A stretch of 64,000 bases of DNA. Source: RUG572 sp964386385. GTDB lineage: Bacteria > Verrucomicrobiota > Kiritimatiellia > RFP12 > UBA1067. A program made the translations under genes and the position numbers. Below, piece by piece: positions 24,026 through 32,955 of this stretch. The DNA lies in the NCBI GenBank assembly GCA_964386385.1, contig CAYLRN010000006.1, positions 1 to 64,000 on the forward strand. The letters run 5' to 3'. The notes under the pieces are model-generated. The model was not told the DNA's origin. It saw only the letters and a program-made list of their open reading frames with translations, and made no database searches. Position 1 is the first letter of the stretch, and each line of letters begins with the position of its first letter.

Positions 24026-26401
24026 ATGACGAGAAAGGGACTTATGGCGGCCGCGGTCGTCCTGGCGGCGGCGATGGCCGCGCAGGCGGCGAAGGTCGCG
24101 TCCGTGACGGTGAAGATGGCCGACGGCTCCGACGACAACGTCGGCGACGTGGTCGCAAGATGCCAGGTCAAGGCCGGCGACGAATACGACTCCGCCCAGT
24201 GCGCGCGCGACGTGCAGGCGCTGCGCGACACCGGCGAGTTCGAGGACATCTCCGTAAGGGCGGAAAGCGGCGCCGCCGGCATCGGCGTCACGTACGTCGC
24301 CGTGCGCAAGAAGCGCTTCGTCGGCCCGCTCAACGTCAAGGGCAACGACTACTGGGGGCAGAGCAAGATCTCCAGCCTCTCCGAGCTGAAGGACGGCTAC
24401 GCCTACGGCGAGGCGGACTTCACCGCCGCCGCTGCCCGCATCCGGCGCGAATACCGGAAGAAGCACTTCCTCTCGGCGAAGGTGACGCCCGTCGTCGAGC
24501 CGATCGCCGATTCGCCCGGTTCCGTCTCCGTCACGATGGAGATCGAGGAGGGACAGCGCCGGAAAACGAACTCGTTCGAGTTCGACGGATGCGAGTCGCT
24601 GGATCCCGCCGACCTCCGCGCCACGTTCAACCAGTACCCGTGGTGGAATCCGATGGGATGGTTCTCCGACGTCCCGACGAGCGAGCAGGAGCTCTCGGAG
24701 GCCCGCGACAAGGTGGCCGCGTTCTACCGCGACAACGGCTTCCTGGACGTCGAGGTGTCGATGCCCAGGACGGTCGAGCGCGAAGACGGGAAGGTCGACC
24801 GCGTGTTCGACGTCAAGGAAGGCCCGAAGTACGTCGTCGGCACGATCGAAGTGACCGGAGTCAAGCAGTACCCGGCCGAATCCGTGCTCAAGGCCGTCAA
24901 GAGCCTACAGCCGGGCGGCGTCGCCGGGCAGTCCGCGTTCGACGAGGCCGCGCACGAAATCGAGGTCTACTGCGGCTCCGGGCAGAAGGCGCTGGCCGAC
25001 ACCCGCGCAACCTACCGCCGCATCCCGCGCGGCGACGGCTCGAACGTCGTCGACGTCGAGTTCGCCGTAAAGGAGGGCGTCCCCGTCGTCATACGCAACA
25101 TCGTCATCCGCGGCAACGACTACACGAAGGACAAGGTCATCCGCCGCGAAATCGCCCTCTCGCCGGGCGACCCGATGCTGGCCGACAGGGCGGAGCGCTC
25201 CAAGCGCCGCCTCGAGAACCTGCGCTACTTCGAGCGCGTCCGCTACTACCTCGAGACCGTGGAGGGCGGCGAGGCGAAGGACGGCCGCCCGGAGGAGCGC
25301 GACCTCGTCTACGAACTCGCCGAGAAGAACACCGGCAACTTCCTCGTCGGCATCGGCGCCGGAACGGAAAGCTCCGTCTTCGGGCAGATCGAGGTCTCCG
25401 AGTCGAACTTCGACCTCTTCAATCCCTGGCGCTTCCGCGGCGCCGGGCAGAAGGGCCGCGTCACCGTGCAGGCCGGCCCGCGCGTCCAGACGTACGAAGC
25501 CGCCGTCACCGAGCCGTGGTTCCTCGACCGCCAGCTGGAGCTGACCGTCGAGGCCTACCGCCGCCAGCGCTGGTTCGACGACTACGACATCATCCGCAGC
25601 GGACTTTCAGCCACACTCTCCTACCCCGTCAAGTTCTGGCCCACGTGGGAGGCGTTCGGCCGCCTCGGCGCGACGCTCTCCGCCGAGTACGTCGAGTTCG
25701 ACGACGTGGACAACGGCTACTTCTGGGACGACCGCCGCGACGACCGCTTCCGCCGCCTGAAGGAGGAAGAGGACAAGTACGGCGACAGCTGGGAAATCCC
25801 CCTGCGCGTCTTCTGGAAGAACGACACCCGCGACCGCTTCGTCTTCCCGCGCAAGGGCCAGTCCACCACCGTCTACGGCGACGTCGTCGGCGGCGACAAC
25901 GAGTACTGGCGCGCCGGCTTCAACACCCGCCACTACTTCACCGTGTGGAAGAAGCAGGACCACGTGTTCCAGATCGGTCTCCGCGCGGAGACTGTCGACG
26001 ACTTCAGCGGCGGTCTGCCCATCTACGACCGCCTCTTCCTCGGCGGTTCGCGCTCCATCCGCGGCGTCGACTTCCGGGAGATCGCCCCCCGCATCTACGC
26101 CCGCGAACACAAGAAGGGCAAGTACGTGCCATGGGGCGGACGCACCTCCTGGTGCATGAACATGGAATACTCCGTGCCGATCGTGAAAATACTCCGCCTG
26201 GCCGCGTTCTCAGACCTCGGAAGCGTGGGCGAGGACGACTTCGACCTGGACACCGACTGGTTCGTCTGGTCAGTCGGCCTCGGCGTCCGCATCGACCTCG
26301 AGCAGTTCCCTATCCGCCTCGACTTCGCCGTGCCGGTCGTCGACCCGGACGAAGACGTGGACGAGAAGGTCTTCTCCTTCTCCATCGGCTACGACTTCTA
26401 A
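24026..26401 (+). CDS. bamA: Outer-membrane protein assembly factor BamA
   Basis: The product has 791 residues: a signal peptide (MTRKGLMAAAVVLAAAMAAQ), five POTRA-like domains (about residues 22-430, e.g. FVGPLNVKGNDYWGQSKI, YVVGTIEVTGVKQYPAES, VIRNIVIRGNDYTKDKVI) and a C-terminal 16-strand-type barrel ending SFSIGYDF. It inserts beta-barrel proteins into the outer membrane. The conserved loop-6 arginine lies in SRSIRGVDF, where most family members have VRGF or VRGY. Start 24026 has GAGGA about 10 bases upstream and lies 14 bases after glgP; the frame is open into glgP but that part is an antisense-like overlap. Skp- and SurA-type genes follow, completing an envelope-biogenesis cluster. Confidence 0.94.
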   Translation: MTRKGLMAAAVVLAAAMAAQAAKVASVTVKMADGSDDNVGDVVARCQVKAGDEYDSAQCARDVQALRDTGEFEDISVRAESGAAGIGVTYVAVRKKRFVGPLNVKGNDYWGQSKISSLSELKDGYAYGEADFTAAAARIRREYRKKHFLSAKVTPVVEPIADSPGSVSVTMEIEEGQRRKTNSFEFDGCESLDPADLRATFNQYPWWNPMGWFSDVPTSEQELSEARDKVAAFYRDNGFLDVEVSMPRTVEREDGKVDRVFDVKEGPKYVVGTIEVTGVKQYPAESVLKAVKSLQPGGVAGQSAFDEAAHEIEVYCGSGQKALADTRATYRRIPRGDGSNVVDVEFAVKEGVPVVIRNIVIRGNDYTKDKVIRREIALSPGDPMLADRAERSKRRLENLRYFERVRYYLETVEGGEAKDGRPEERDLVYELAEKNTGNFLVGIGAGTESSVFGQIEVSESNFDLFNPWRFRGAGQKGRVTVQAGPRVQTYEAAVTEPWFLDRQLELTVEAYRRQRWFDDYDIIRSGLSATLSYPVKFWPTWEAFGRLGATLSAEYVEFDDVDNGYFWDDRRDDRFRRLKEEEDKYGDSWEIPLRVFWKNDTRDRFVFPRKGQSTTVYGDVVGGDNEYWRAGFNTRHYFTVWKKQDHVFQIGLRAETVDDFSGGLPIYDRLFLGGSRSIRGVDFREIAPRIYAREHKKGKYVPWGGRTSWCMNMEYSVPIVKILRLAAFSDLGSVGEDDFDLDTDWFVWSVGLGVRIDLEQFPIRLDFAVPVVDPDEDVDEKVFSFSIGYDF

Positions 26402-26429
26402 CCGCATTGAACTTTAAAGGAACCCCACA

Positions 26430-27005
26430 ATGAAGCACCTCATCGCAGCGCTCGCCGCCTCCGCGGCCATCGCGACGTCCGCCTACGCGGCCGAACTGAA
26501 GATCGCGACCGTCAACATGGTGGACCTCGTGCGCCTCCACCCGAACCACGAGTCGAACAGGACGCTCGTCAAGACGACCGACAGGGAATACAAGGAAAAG
26601 CTCCAGAAGCGCCAGGAGGAGCTTCGCCAGTTCTCCGACGACATGAAGAAGGTCTACGACGACCTCCAAAACCCGATGCTCTCCGCCGCCGCCAAGTCCG
26701 ACGCGCAGAAGAAGATGGAAGACCTCCAGAAGCGCGGAATGCAGGCGCAGCAGCAGTTCCGCATGGAGGCGCAGCGCTGCCAGAGCGACCTTGCCGAACT
26801 CGAGGGCCGCCTCCTGAAGATGGAGACGGAGGAGATCCGCGCGAAGGTGGAGGCGTTCGCAAAGAAGAACGGCTACGACATCGTGGCCGACTCGACAATG
26901 CTCGTCTTCTCCAGCGCCAGGTTCGACGTCACCGACGAAATACTGAAGTCGATGAACGTCGACCCGGCGAAGCGCAAGGAAAAGAAGGCGTCCGAAGGAA
27001 AGTGA
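26430..27005 (+). CDS. skp: Skp/OmpH-type periplasmic chaperone
   Basis: The product has 191 residues with a signal peptide (MKHLIAALAASAAIATSAYA). The long helical, charge-rich middle (about residues 45-135, containing DREYKEKLQKRQEELRQF) is the coiled-coil tentacle region, and the ends form the small beta body (KIATVNMVDLVRLHP; VADSTMLVFSSARFDVTDEI). Skp trimers hold unfolded outer-membrane proteins in the periplasm and deliver them to BamA, which is encoded just upstream. AAGGA stands 9 bases before ATG. The SurA-like gene begins 7 bases after the stop. Confidence 0.92.
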   Translation: MKHLIAALAASAAIATSAYAAELKIATVNMVDLVRLHPNHESNRTLVKTTDREYKEKLQKRQEELRQFSDDMKKVYDDLQNPMLSAAAKSDAQKKMEDLQKRGMQAQQQFRMEAQRCQSDLAELEGRLLKMETEEIRAKVEAFAKKNGYDIVADSTMLVFSSARFDVTDEILKSMNVDPAKRKEKKASEGK

Positions 27006-27012
27006 CCCGGCA

Positions 27013-27963
27013 ATGAAGAAACTCGTCATCGCAGCCGCCCTTCTCGGCGCCGCATTCCTCCGCGGCGCCACGCTGGACGCGCTTGCCGCAAAGGTCGGCA
27101 GCCAGATCCTCACCGTCAGCGACGTCATCGGCGAAATCCGCAGGAAGACCCCGAAGGGCGTCCAGCCGCAGGACTTCCCCGCGGCGTACAGCAACGCCGT
27201 CCAGACCCTCGTCGACCGCAAGCTGATTCTCAAGGCGGCGGCCGACAAGAAGATGGACATGCAGGAGTGGATGGTCGACAACCGCGTCCGCGAAATCGTC
27301 AAGGACGTCTTCGGCGGCGACAGGAACAAGCTCAACGCAGCCCTCGCCGAATCCCGCATCCCGATCACCGAATGGCGCAACACGATCCGCGAAGACCTGA
27401 TCGTCAGCGGAATGCGCTACCAGATGGTGGAGCGCAACGTCGTCGCCTCCCCCGCCGCAATGCAGGCGGAGTTCGCCGCGAACCCGAAACTCTACGTCGA
27501 AGAGGGGAAGACGACCGTCAGCGTCATCCTCCTGCGTCCGCCGGCCGCAGGCGACAAGTCCGCCACTACCGTCGAAAAGCGCGGTGCCGACGTCCTCGCC
27601 AGACTCGCGAAGGGAGAGGACTTCGCGGAACTGGCAAAGGCCAATTCCTCCGACTCCCACGCGAAGGACGGCGGCGTGTGGAAGGACGTCAAGCCAGAGG
27701 AGGCGTTCCGCCCCGAAATCGCCGCCGAAATCGCGAAGCTGAAGATCGGCGAGCGCTCGAAGCTCGTCAACCTCGACGGCTGGGGCTTCATCGTCCGGAA
27801 GGACGCGGAGAGCGTAGAGAGGGCGAAGACGTTCGCGGAGGCCTACGACGAGATCGAGCGCAACGTCAAGACGCGCATCGCCGACAAGGCGTATGCCGAC
27901 TGGATCCGCCGCCTCCGCGAGGAGACGCTCGTGAAGGTCTATCCCCTTCCCGCAGAGCAATGA
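27013..27963 (+). CDS. SurA/PpiC-type peptidyl-prolyl isomerase chaperone
   Basis: The predicted protein has 316 residues with a signal peptide (MKKLVIAAALLGAAFLRGA). A SurA-like N-terminal helical domain follows (LDALAAKVGSQILTVSDVIG through about residue 140). One parvulin-type rotamase domain covers about residues 165-270 (VSVILLRPPAAG, GEDFAELAKANSSDSHAKDG, GWGFIVRKD), then a C-terminal helix. One parvulin domain instead of SurA's two is common outside Proteobacteria. Together with bamA and skp it probably escorts outer-membrane proteins. Its TGA stop overlaps the rsmA ATG (ATGA). Confidence 0.88.
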   Translation: MKKLVIAAALLGAAFLRGATLDALAAKVGSQILTVSDVIGEIRRKTPKGVQPQDFPAAYSNAVQTLVDRKLILKAAADKKMDMQEWMVDNRVREIVKDVFGGDRNKLNAALAESRIPITEWRNTIREDLIVSGMRYQMVERNVVASPAAMQAEFAANPKLYVEEGKTTVSVILLRPPAAGDKSATTVEKRGADVLARLAKGEDFAELAKANSSDSHAKDGGVWKDVKPEEAFRPEIAAEIAKLKIGERSKLVNLDGWGFIVRKDAESVERAKTFAEAYDEIERNVKTRIADKAYADWIRRLREETLVKVYPLPAEQ

Positions 27964-28763
27964 ACCTCACAAGCCCGACGCAGGTCAAAGGATGGTGTCT
28001 TGAAAACGGCTTCCATCCGAACAAGGTGCTCGGCCAGAACTTCCTGATCGACAGGAACGCCGTCGACGCGATCGCCGACGCGGCGGAGACGACGCCTGGC
28101 GTCAGGGTTCTTGAAATCGGCCCCGGCCTCGGCGTCCTCACCGAGGCGCTTCTCGCGCGCGGCTGCCTCGTCACCGCGATAGAAAAGGATCCGGTCCTTG
28201 CGGACAGGCTTGCGGACGCGCTTGGCAACCCGACCGCCTTGACCGTCTTGAAGGGCGACGCCATCGACTTCATCAAGAACGGCTTCTGCGACGGCTTCCC
28301 GTTCATGGTCTCGAACCTCCCCTACCAGGCAGGCACGAGAATCCTCCTGGACCTCGTCGGACGCATCGACCGTGCGCCGGAGACAATTGTCGCCCTGGTG
28401 CAGACGGAAGTGGCCGAACGCCTCGCGGCCGGCCCCGGCAGCAAGACACGCGGCCTCGCCGGCGTATGGGTCCAGCTCGACTACGACGTGGCGGCAACGC
28501 GAAAGGTCTCGGCGACGTGCTTCTGGCCGCGTCCGGAAATCGGCTCGTCAGTCGTCCGCCTCGTCCGCCACCACCGCAACGACGCGCTCGACGCGGAGAC
28601 GCGGAGGCGATTCCACGCGATTTCGAAACTGGCGTTCGAGCATCGCCGCAAGCAGCTCGGCGGAGTCCTCAGGGACGAAGACGTGCGCTTCGAGGCGATT
28701 CCTCCCTCCGCGCGCGCGGAGGAGCTGACGAACGCCCAGTGGCTTGAACTGATTGGAACATGA
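27960..28763 (+). CDS. rsmA: 16S rRNA dimethyladenosine transferase
   Basis: This 267-residue SAM-dependent enzyme dimethylates the two adjacent adenosines in the 3' terminal hairpin of 16S rRNA during 30S maturation. The substrate-binding start HPNKVLGQNFLIDRN, SAM motif I VLEIGPGLGVLTEALL, acidic motif II AIEKDP and catalytic motif IV NLPYQ are all present. The start overlaps the preceding stop by four bases (ATGA), indicating translational coupling. The TATAAT of the next gene starts on the base after the rsmA stop codon. Confidence 0.95.
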   Translation: MNLTSPTQVKGWCLENGFHPNKVLGQNFLIDRNAVDAIADAAETTPGVRVLEIGPGLGVLTEALLARGCLVTAIEKDPVLADRLADALGNPTALTVLKGDAIDFIKNGFCDGFPFMVSNLPYQAGTRILLDLVGRIDRAPETIVALVQTEVAERLAAGPGSKTRGLAGVWVQLDYDVAATRKVSATCFWPRPEIGSSVVRLVRHHRNDALDAETRRRFHAISKLAFEHRRKQLGGVLRDEDVRFEAIPPSARAEELTNAQWLELIGT

Positions 28764-28769
28764 TATAAT
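28761..28769 (+). promoter_or_regulatory. Extended -10 promoter, leaderless
   Basis: TGA-TATAAT; the TGA is at the same time the rsmA stop codon. Seven bases separate the box from ATG 28777, so transcription should begin at or within a base or two of the start codon. Confidence 0.7.
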
Positions 28770-28776
28770 CTTCGCC

Positions 28777-30336
28777 ATGGAGAAACTTGCAACAGACATC
28801 TACACGCTCGAAGAGCTCGTGAAGAACGGATTCACGTACGTCGACAAGACGGACAGGCTTCTGCCGCTCGCCGACATGTCTACGGGAAAGCAGTTCTTCA
28901 TCGCCCGCCCGCGCAGGTTCGGCAAGTCGCTCACCGTCTCGGTGCTCCAGTCACTCTTCGAGGGGCGGCGTGAACTCTTCAAGGGCCTTTTCATCGAGCC
29001 GCGATGGGACTGGTCGAAGAAGTGGCCCGTCCTGCGTCTCGACATGGGGTCGTGCCAGTCCCAGACGGTCGACGGGTTCTGGATGAAACTGCACTCCGTC
29101 CTTGTAAGCGAGTCGGAGCGCAACGGCGTCCCCCTCCGCAACGTTCCGTTAGTTCCGGACCAGTTCCGCTTCCTCATCGAAGACCTCGCCGCGAAGTCGC
29201 CTAATGGGCAGATCGCCGTCCTGATAGACGAGTACGACAAGCCGCTCCTCGGCACGCTGAACACCCCGGCCGTCCGCCCGTTCCGCGACGCCCTCAAGGA
29301 GTTCTACTCCGTCGTCAAGACGCTCGAGTCGAGGCAGCGCTTCACGTTCATCACCGGGATAAGCAAGTTCTCGAAGGTCTCCATCTTCTCCGACCTCAAC
29401 AACCTCCGCGACATGACGATGGAGCGCTGCTGCGCGACACTCTTCGGATACACCCATACGGAGGTCGTCACGCGCCTTCCCGGACTTCTGCACCGGTTCG
29501 CGGAGGAGAACGGATGGACCGACGAGCAGGGGCTTGCCGAGATTGAGCGCTGGTACGACGGCTATCGGTTTCATCCGGCGGCGGAGCGCGTCATCAACCC
29601 GGTGTCGCTCGGACTGTGCCTTTCCTCCTGCGAACTCAGGAACTACTGGTCCACGACGGCGATGACGACGTTCCTGATGGACACGCTCAAGGCGAAGCCG
29701 CTCAACTTCGCGAAGGTCGACGTGGACGAGTCCGTGCTGGGAACGTACGAGCCGGACAAGGCCGACTTCACGACGCTCCTCTTCCAGACAGGCTACCTGA
29801 CGATCAAGGGCTTCCGTCAGCGCGGGGGGGCGCGCCGCTATGAACTCGACTTCCCGAACCTCGAGGTGGAGAACTCGTTCCTCCGCCAGGTCGTGCCGGC
29901 ATACACGGGTCAGGAGTTCAACCGCTCGAACGACATCCAGGCGGACGCCGTGGACGCGCTCTACGACCACGAGCCGGAGAAGTTCGTCGCCGCCCTCAAG
30001 CGTCTCTTCGCGAACATTCCGTACGACCTCACCGACCGCCAGAACGAGCAGATGTGGCAGACGATCGTCTACGTGGTACTGAAGATGGTCGGCGTGGACG
30101 TCGACGGAGAGGTGAAGACGAACGACGGGCGCATAGACATGGCGGCGGAGACGCCGAAGCACTGCTACGTGGTCGAGTTCAAGCTCGACAAGTCCGCCGC
30201 CGAGGCGATCGCGCAGATAAAGGCGAACCGCTACGCCGACAGGTTCGCGGGCAACGGCAAGACGCTCACCCTCGTCGGAATCGCGTTCTCGAAGGAGCGG
30301 CGCACCATCGTCGACTCGGCGGTCGAGGAGGCGTAG
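28777..30336 (+). CDS. AAA-ATPase-like protein with C-terminal PD-(D/E)XK nuclease domain
   Basis: The product has 519 residues. The N-terminal AAA-ATPase-like domain (PF09820 type) has a Walker A variant RPRRFGKSLTV (K50, S51) and Walker B IAVLIDEYDKPL (D151, E152). The C-terminal domain has the nuclease-like pattern GRIDM (about residue 451) followed by YVVEFKL (about 465), as in PF08011. Such proteins are abundant in gut Bacteroidota and PVC bacteria. Their function is not established; roles in mobile-element or stress biology have been suggested only by association. ATG 28777 is chosen because of the -10 box at 28764-28769. No Shine-Dalgarno site precedes it, consistent with leaderless translation. 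Confidence 0.85.
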   Translation: MEKLATDIYTLEELVKNGFTYVDKTDRLLPLADMSTGKQFFIARPRRFGKSLTVSVLQSLFEGRRELFKGLFIEPRWDWSKKWPVLRLDMGSCQSQTVDGFWMKLHSVLVSESERNGVPLRNVPLVPDQFRFLIEDLAAKSPNGQIAVLIDEYDKPLLGTLNTPAVRPFRDALKEFYSVVKTLESRQRFTFITGISKFSKVSIFSDLNNLRDMTMERCCATLFGYTHTEVVTRLPGLLHRFAEENGWTDEQGLAEIERWYDGYRFHPAAERVINPVSLGLCLSSCELRNYWSTTAMTTFLMDTLKAKPLNFAKVDVDESVLGTYEPDKADFTTLLFQTGYLTIKGFRQRGGARRYELDFPNLEVENSFLRQVVPAYTGQEFNRSNDIQADAVDALYDHEPEKFVAALKRLFANIPYDLTDRQNEQMWQTIVYVVLKMVGVDVDGEVKTNDGRIDMAAETPKHCYVVEFKLDKSAAEAIAQIKANRYADRFAGNGKTLTLVGIAFSKERRTIVDSAVEEA

Positions 30337-30382
30337 AGGCGGACGGGAATTGTTTAAGGTCAAGCAAGGAACGGACAACAAA

Positions 30383-31303
30383 ATGAAACCTACATTGGCA
30401 GTTCTGGCGGCGGGCATGGGATCGCGCTACGGCGGACTCAAACAGGTCGATCCCGTCGGGCCCTCCGGCGAGGCCATTCTCGACTACTCCGTCTTCGACG
30501 CTCACCGCGCCGGATTCGGCAAGGTCGTATTCATCATCCGCAAGGACATCGAACAGGCGTTCAAGGAGCAGATCGGCTCGAAGTACGAACGCCTCCTCCC
30601 CGTCGAATACGCATTCCAGGACATCAACGACCTGCCTGCGCCGCACAAGGTCCCCGCAGGGCGCACGAAGCCGTGGGGCACGGCCCACGCCATCCGCGCC
30701 GCGCGCGGCGTCGTCTCCGAACCCTTCGCCGCCATCAACGCGGACGACTTCTACGGCCGCGACGCATTCACGCGCCTCTCCTCCTTCCTCGCCAATCGCT
30801 CCGCCTCCGGCGCGGACGGCAGGCTCTCCTTCGCCATGGTCGGCTACCGCCTCGACCAGACGCTCTGCGACAATGGTTCCGTCGCGCGCGGCATATGCGA
30901 AATCGACAAAGCCGGAAAGCTCAAGACCGTCGTCGAGCACCTCAAGCTCGTCAAGGCGCCTGACGGCGCCCACGACGAAGACGAGAATGCCGCGCAAAGG
31001 GATTTTCCGGGCGATGTCCGCGTGTCGATGAACCTTTGGGGATTCACGCCGGAACTTTTCGACGTTCTCGAAAGCCGCTTCCCGGAATGGCTCGCCGCGA
31101 ACGGCCAGAAGGAGAAGTCGGAATGGTACATCCCATTCGTCGTGGACGAGCTGATCCACGAGGGGAAGGCCGACGTGTCCGTGCTGCCGACGGATTCGTC
31201 CTGGTTCGGCGTCACGTACCGCGAAGACAAGCCGTACGTGCAGTCGCGCATACGCGCGCTCGTCGACGCGGGCGAATACCCCGAATCGCTTTTTGGAAAA
31301 TAG
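30383..31303 (+). CDS. Sugar-phosphate nucleotidyltransferase
   Basis: This 306-residue GT-A fold enzyme is of NTP_transferase type. The nucleotide-binding loop is LAAGMGSRYGGLKQVDPVGP at residues about 6-26, and the metal-binding segment is AINADDFYG near residue 120. Such enzymes join a nucleotide to a sugar 1-phosphate; the sugar here cannot be deduced. ATG 30383 is preceded by AAGGA 12 bases upstream, and the sequence before it carries no domain. It lies 46 bases after the AAA gene and 3 bases before comF, so it is probably expressed with them. A role in cell-envelope or exopolysaccharide precursor supply is plausible. Confidence 0.85.
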   Translation: MKPTLAVLAAGMGSRYGGLKQVDPVGPSGEAILDYSVFDAHRAGFGKVVFIIRKDIEQAFKEQIGSKYERLLPVEYAFQDINDLPAPHKVPAGRTKPWGTAHAIRAARGVVSEPFAAINADDFYGRDAFTRLSSFLANRSASGADGRLSFAMVGYRLDQTLCDNGSVARGICEIDKAGKLKTVVEHLKLVKAPDGAHDEDENAAQRDFPGDVRVSMNLWGFTPELFDVLESRFPEWLAANGQKEKSEWYIPFVVDELIHEGKADVSVLPTDSSWFGVTYREDKPYVQSRIRALVDAGEYPESLFGK

Positions 31304-31306
31304 CGG

Positions 31307-32056
31307 ATGGTCGGCGCGATTTCAAAACTGCTTTCGCGCCTTGCCGACGTGGCGTGGCCGAGGACGTGCGCGGTCAGAACGTGCGGAAACGTCTCCGACC
31401 GCCCCGGTCGCCATGTCTGCTCCACCTGCTTCGCCACGCTGCCGTTCCTTGAATCGGGAGGCCTGTGCCAGGTCTGCGGCGGCCTCGTGGCCGCCCCGAC
31501 CAGGCACGATTTTGTCTGCGACGAATGCCGCATGAAGCCGCCCGCGTACGAGCGTTCCCGCAGCGCAATGCGTTTCGCGGAACCGCTCAGGGACATTATC
31601 CTCGACTTCAAGTTCCACCATGCGACATGGCTTGCGGAGGACATTACGGACATGCTGGAGGGCGTCGTGCGCGCAAAGCTGGACTATGCGCGGATAGACG
31701 TCGTCGTCCCCGTCCCGCTCCATCCCGAAAGGCAGCGCGAACGCGGATACAACCAGTCCGCGCTGCTTGGAGAGCGTCTGGCACGGCGGCTTGACCGCAG
31801 GTTCGACGACCGCTCGCTCGTCCGCATCCGCAACACGGAGCATCAGGCGCGGCTCGGACGCAAGGAGCGCCTCAAGAACCTGGACGGCTCGTTCAAGGTG
31901 GCAGACCCGCGCGGTGTGAGAGGCCGCACGGTCCTGCTGGTGGACGACGTATCGACGACGGGGACAACGCTTGAGCGCTGCGCCGCCGAACTCGTTTCCG
32001 CCGGCGCGGCGCGCGTGTGGTGCGCAACGGTTGCGCGCAGCACGATGGACGGCTAG
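31307..32056 (+). CDS. ComF-family phosphoribosyltransferase-like protein
   Basis: The product has 249 residues. The N-terminal part carries cysteine pairs of a zinc-finger type (CAVRTC, CSTC, CQVC, CDEC). The C-terminal part is a type I phosphoribosyltransferase fold with the PRPP loop VLLVDDVSTTGTT. ComF is needed for DNA uptake in naturally competent bacteria, in concert with the ComFA helicase; no other competence gene is seen here, so uptake cannot be claimed. The start lies 3 bases after the preceding stop. Its stop codon and that of the convergent aldo/keto reductase share the palindrome CTAG at 32053-32056. Confidence 0.88.
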   Translation: MVGAISKLLSRLADVAWPRTCAVRTCGNVSDRPGRHVCSTCFATLPFLESGGLCQVCGGLVAAPTRHDFVCDECRMKPPAYERSRSAMRFAEPLRDIILDFKFHHATWLAEDITDMLEGVVRAKLDYARIDVVVPVPLHPERQRERGYNQSALLGERLARRLDRRFDDRSLVRIRNTEHQARLGRKERLKNLDGSFKVADPRGVRGRTVLLVDDVSTTGTTLERCAAELVSAGAARVWCATVARSTMDG

Positions 32057-32904
32057 ACGATGCTGCGCCACTCCATGAAGTTCTTCACCGTCTCCGGGTC
32101 GTTGTGGTTGAAGAAGACGCTCGTCTGGCGGTCCTCCGCCTTGATCTGCGCCATTTCGCCGTCAGTCAGCGCAAAATCGTCGATGGCGAGGTTTTCCACC
32201 ATGCGTTCGCGGTGCGTGGACTTGGGGATTATCACGATTCCGCGCTGGTAGAGGAAACGGAGCTCGACCTGCGCGACGCTGCGCCCGTGTGCCTGTGCGA
32301 TGCGCGAGAGGACGGGGTTCGTGAAAAAGCCGTTGCGCCCTTCCGCAAGCGGTCCCCACGACATGATCTGCGTGCCGAACTCCTTCATGTACTCGTCGTC
32401 CTTCCAGCGCTGGTGGAATATGTGCGTCTCCACCTGGTTGACGGCGGGTACGACCTCGACGTTGCTCGCAAGGTCGATGAAGTGGTTTGACTGGAAGTTG
32501 CTCACGCCGATTGCCCTGACCTTGCCGGCGCGGTAGGCCTCCTCAAGCGCGCGGTAGGCGCCGTAGTAGTCGCAGAACGGCTGGTGGAGAAGCATCAGGT
32601 CGAGATAGTCTGTCCGAAGTTTGCGCAGGCTCTCGTCTATGCTCGCCTTCGCCTTTTCGTAGCCGTAGCGGCTGAGCCAGACCTTCGAGACGAGAAAGAC
32701 GTCTTCGCGCTTGACGCCGGACGTGCCGATGCCCTCGCCCACGCCCTCCTCGTTCGAGTAGCACTGCGCTGTGTCGATGAGGCGGTAGCCGACGTCCAGC
32801 GCGTCGCGGACGCAGCGCGCCGTGTCCTCAAGCGGGATCTGGTACACGCCGTAGCCGACGAGCGGCATCTCGACGCCGTTGTTCAGTTTCACCGATTCGA
32901 TCAT
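32053..32904 (-). CDS. Aldo/keto reductase
   Basis: This 283-residue TIM-barrel NADPH-dependent reductase has the catalytic tetrad recognisable as D and Y in DTAQCYSNEE, K in VSKVW and H in LLHQP. The cofactor-binding IIPKSTHRERMVENL near the C-terminus is typical of the 2,5-diketogluconate-reductase group. Start MIESVKLNNGVEMPLVGYG at 32904 matches the family N-terminus; the longer in-frame start only adds basic residues. It is the last gene of a run beginning at 36828 and lies 51 bases after the SpoU-type gene. The substrate is unknown. Confidence 0.92.
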   Translation of the reverse strand: MIESVKLNNGVEMPLVGYGVYQIPLEDTARCVRDALDVGYRLIDTAQCYSNEEGVGEGIGTSGVKREDVFLVSKVWLSRYGYEKAKASIDESLRKLRTDYLDLMLLHQPFCDYYGAYRALEEAYRAGKVRAIGVSNFQSNHFIDLASNVEVVPAVNQVETHIFHQRWKDDEYMKEFGTQIMSWGPLAEGRNGFFTNPVLSRIAQAHGRSVAQVELRFLYQRGIVIIPKSTHRERMVENLAIDDFALTDGEMAQIKAEDRQTSVFFNHNDPETVKNFMEWRSIV

Positions 32905-32955
32905 CTTCTGGCTCCTTGCTGTTTTCTGGAATTGGGGACGTCTCCGCGGCATCCG

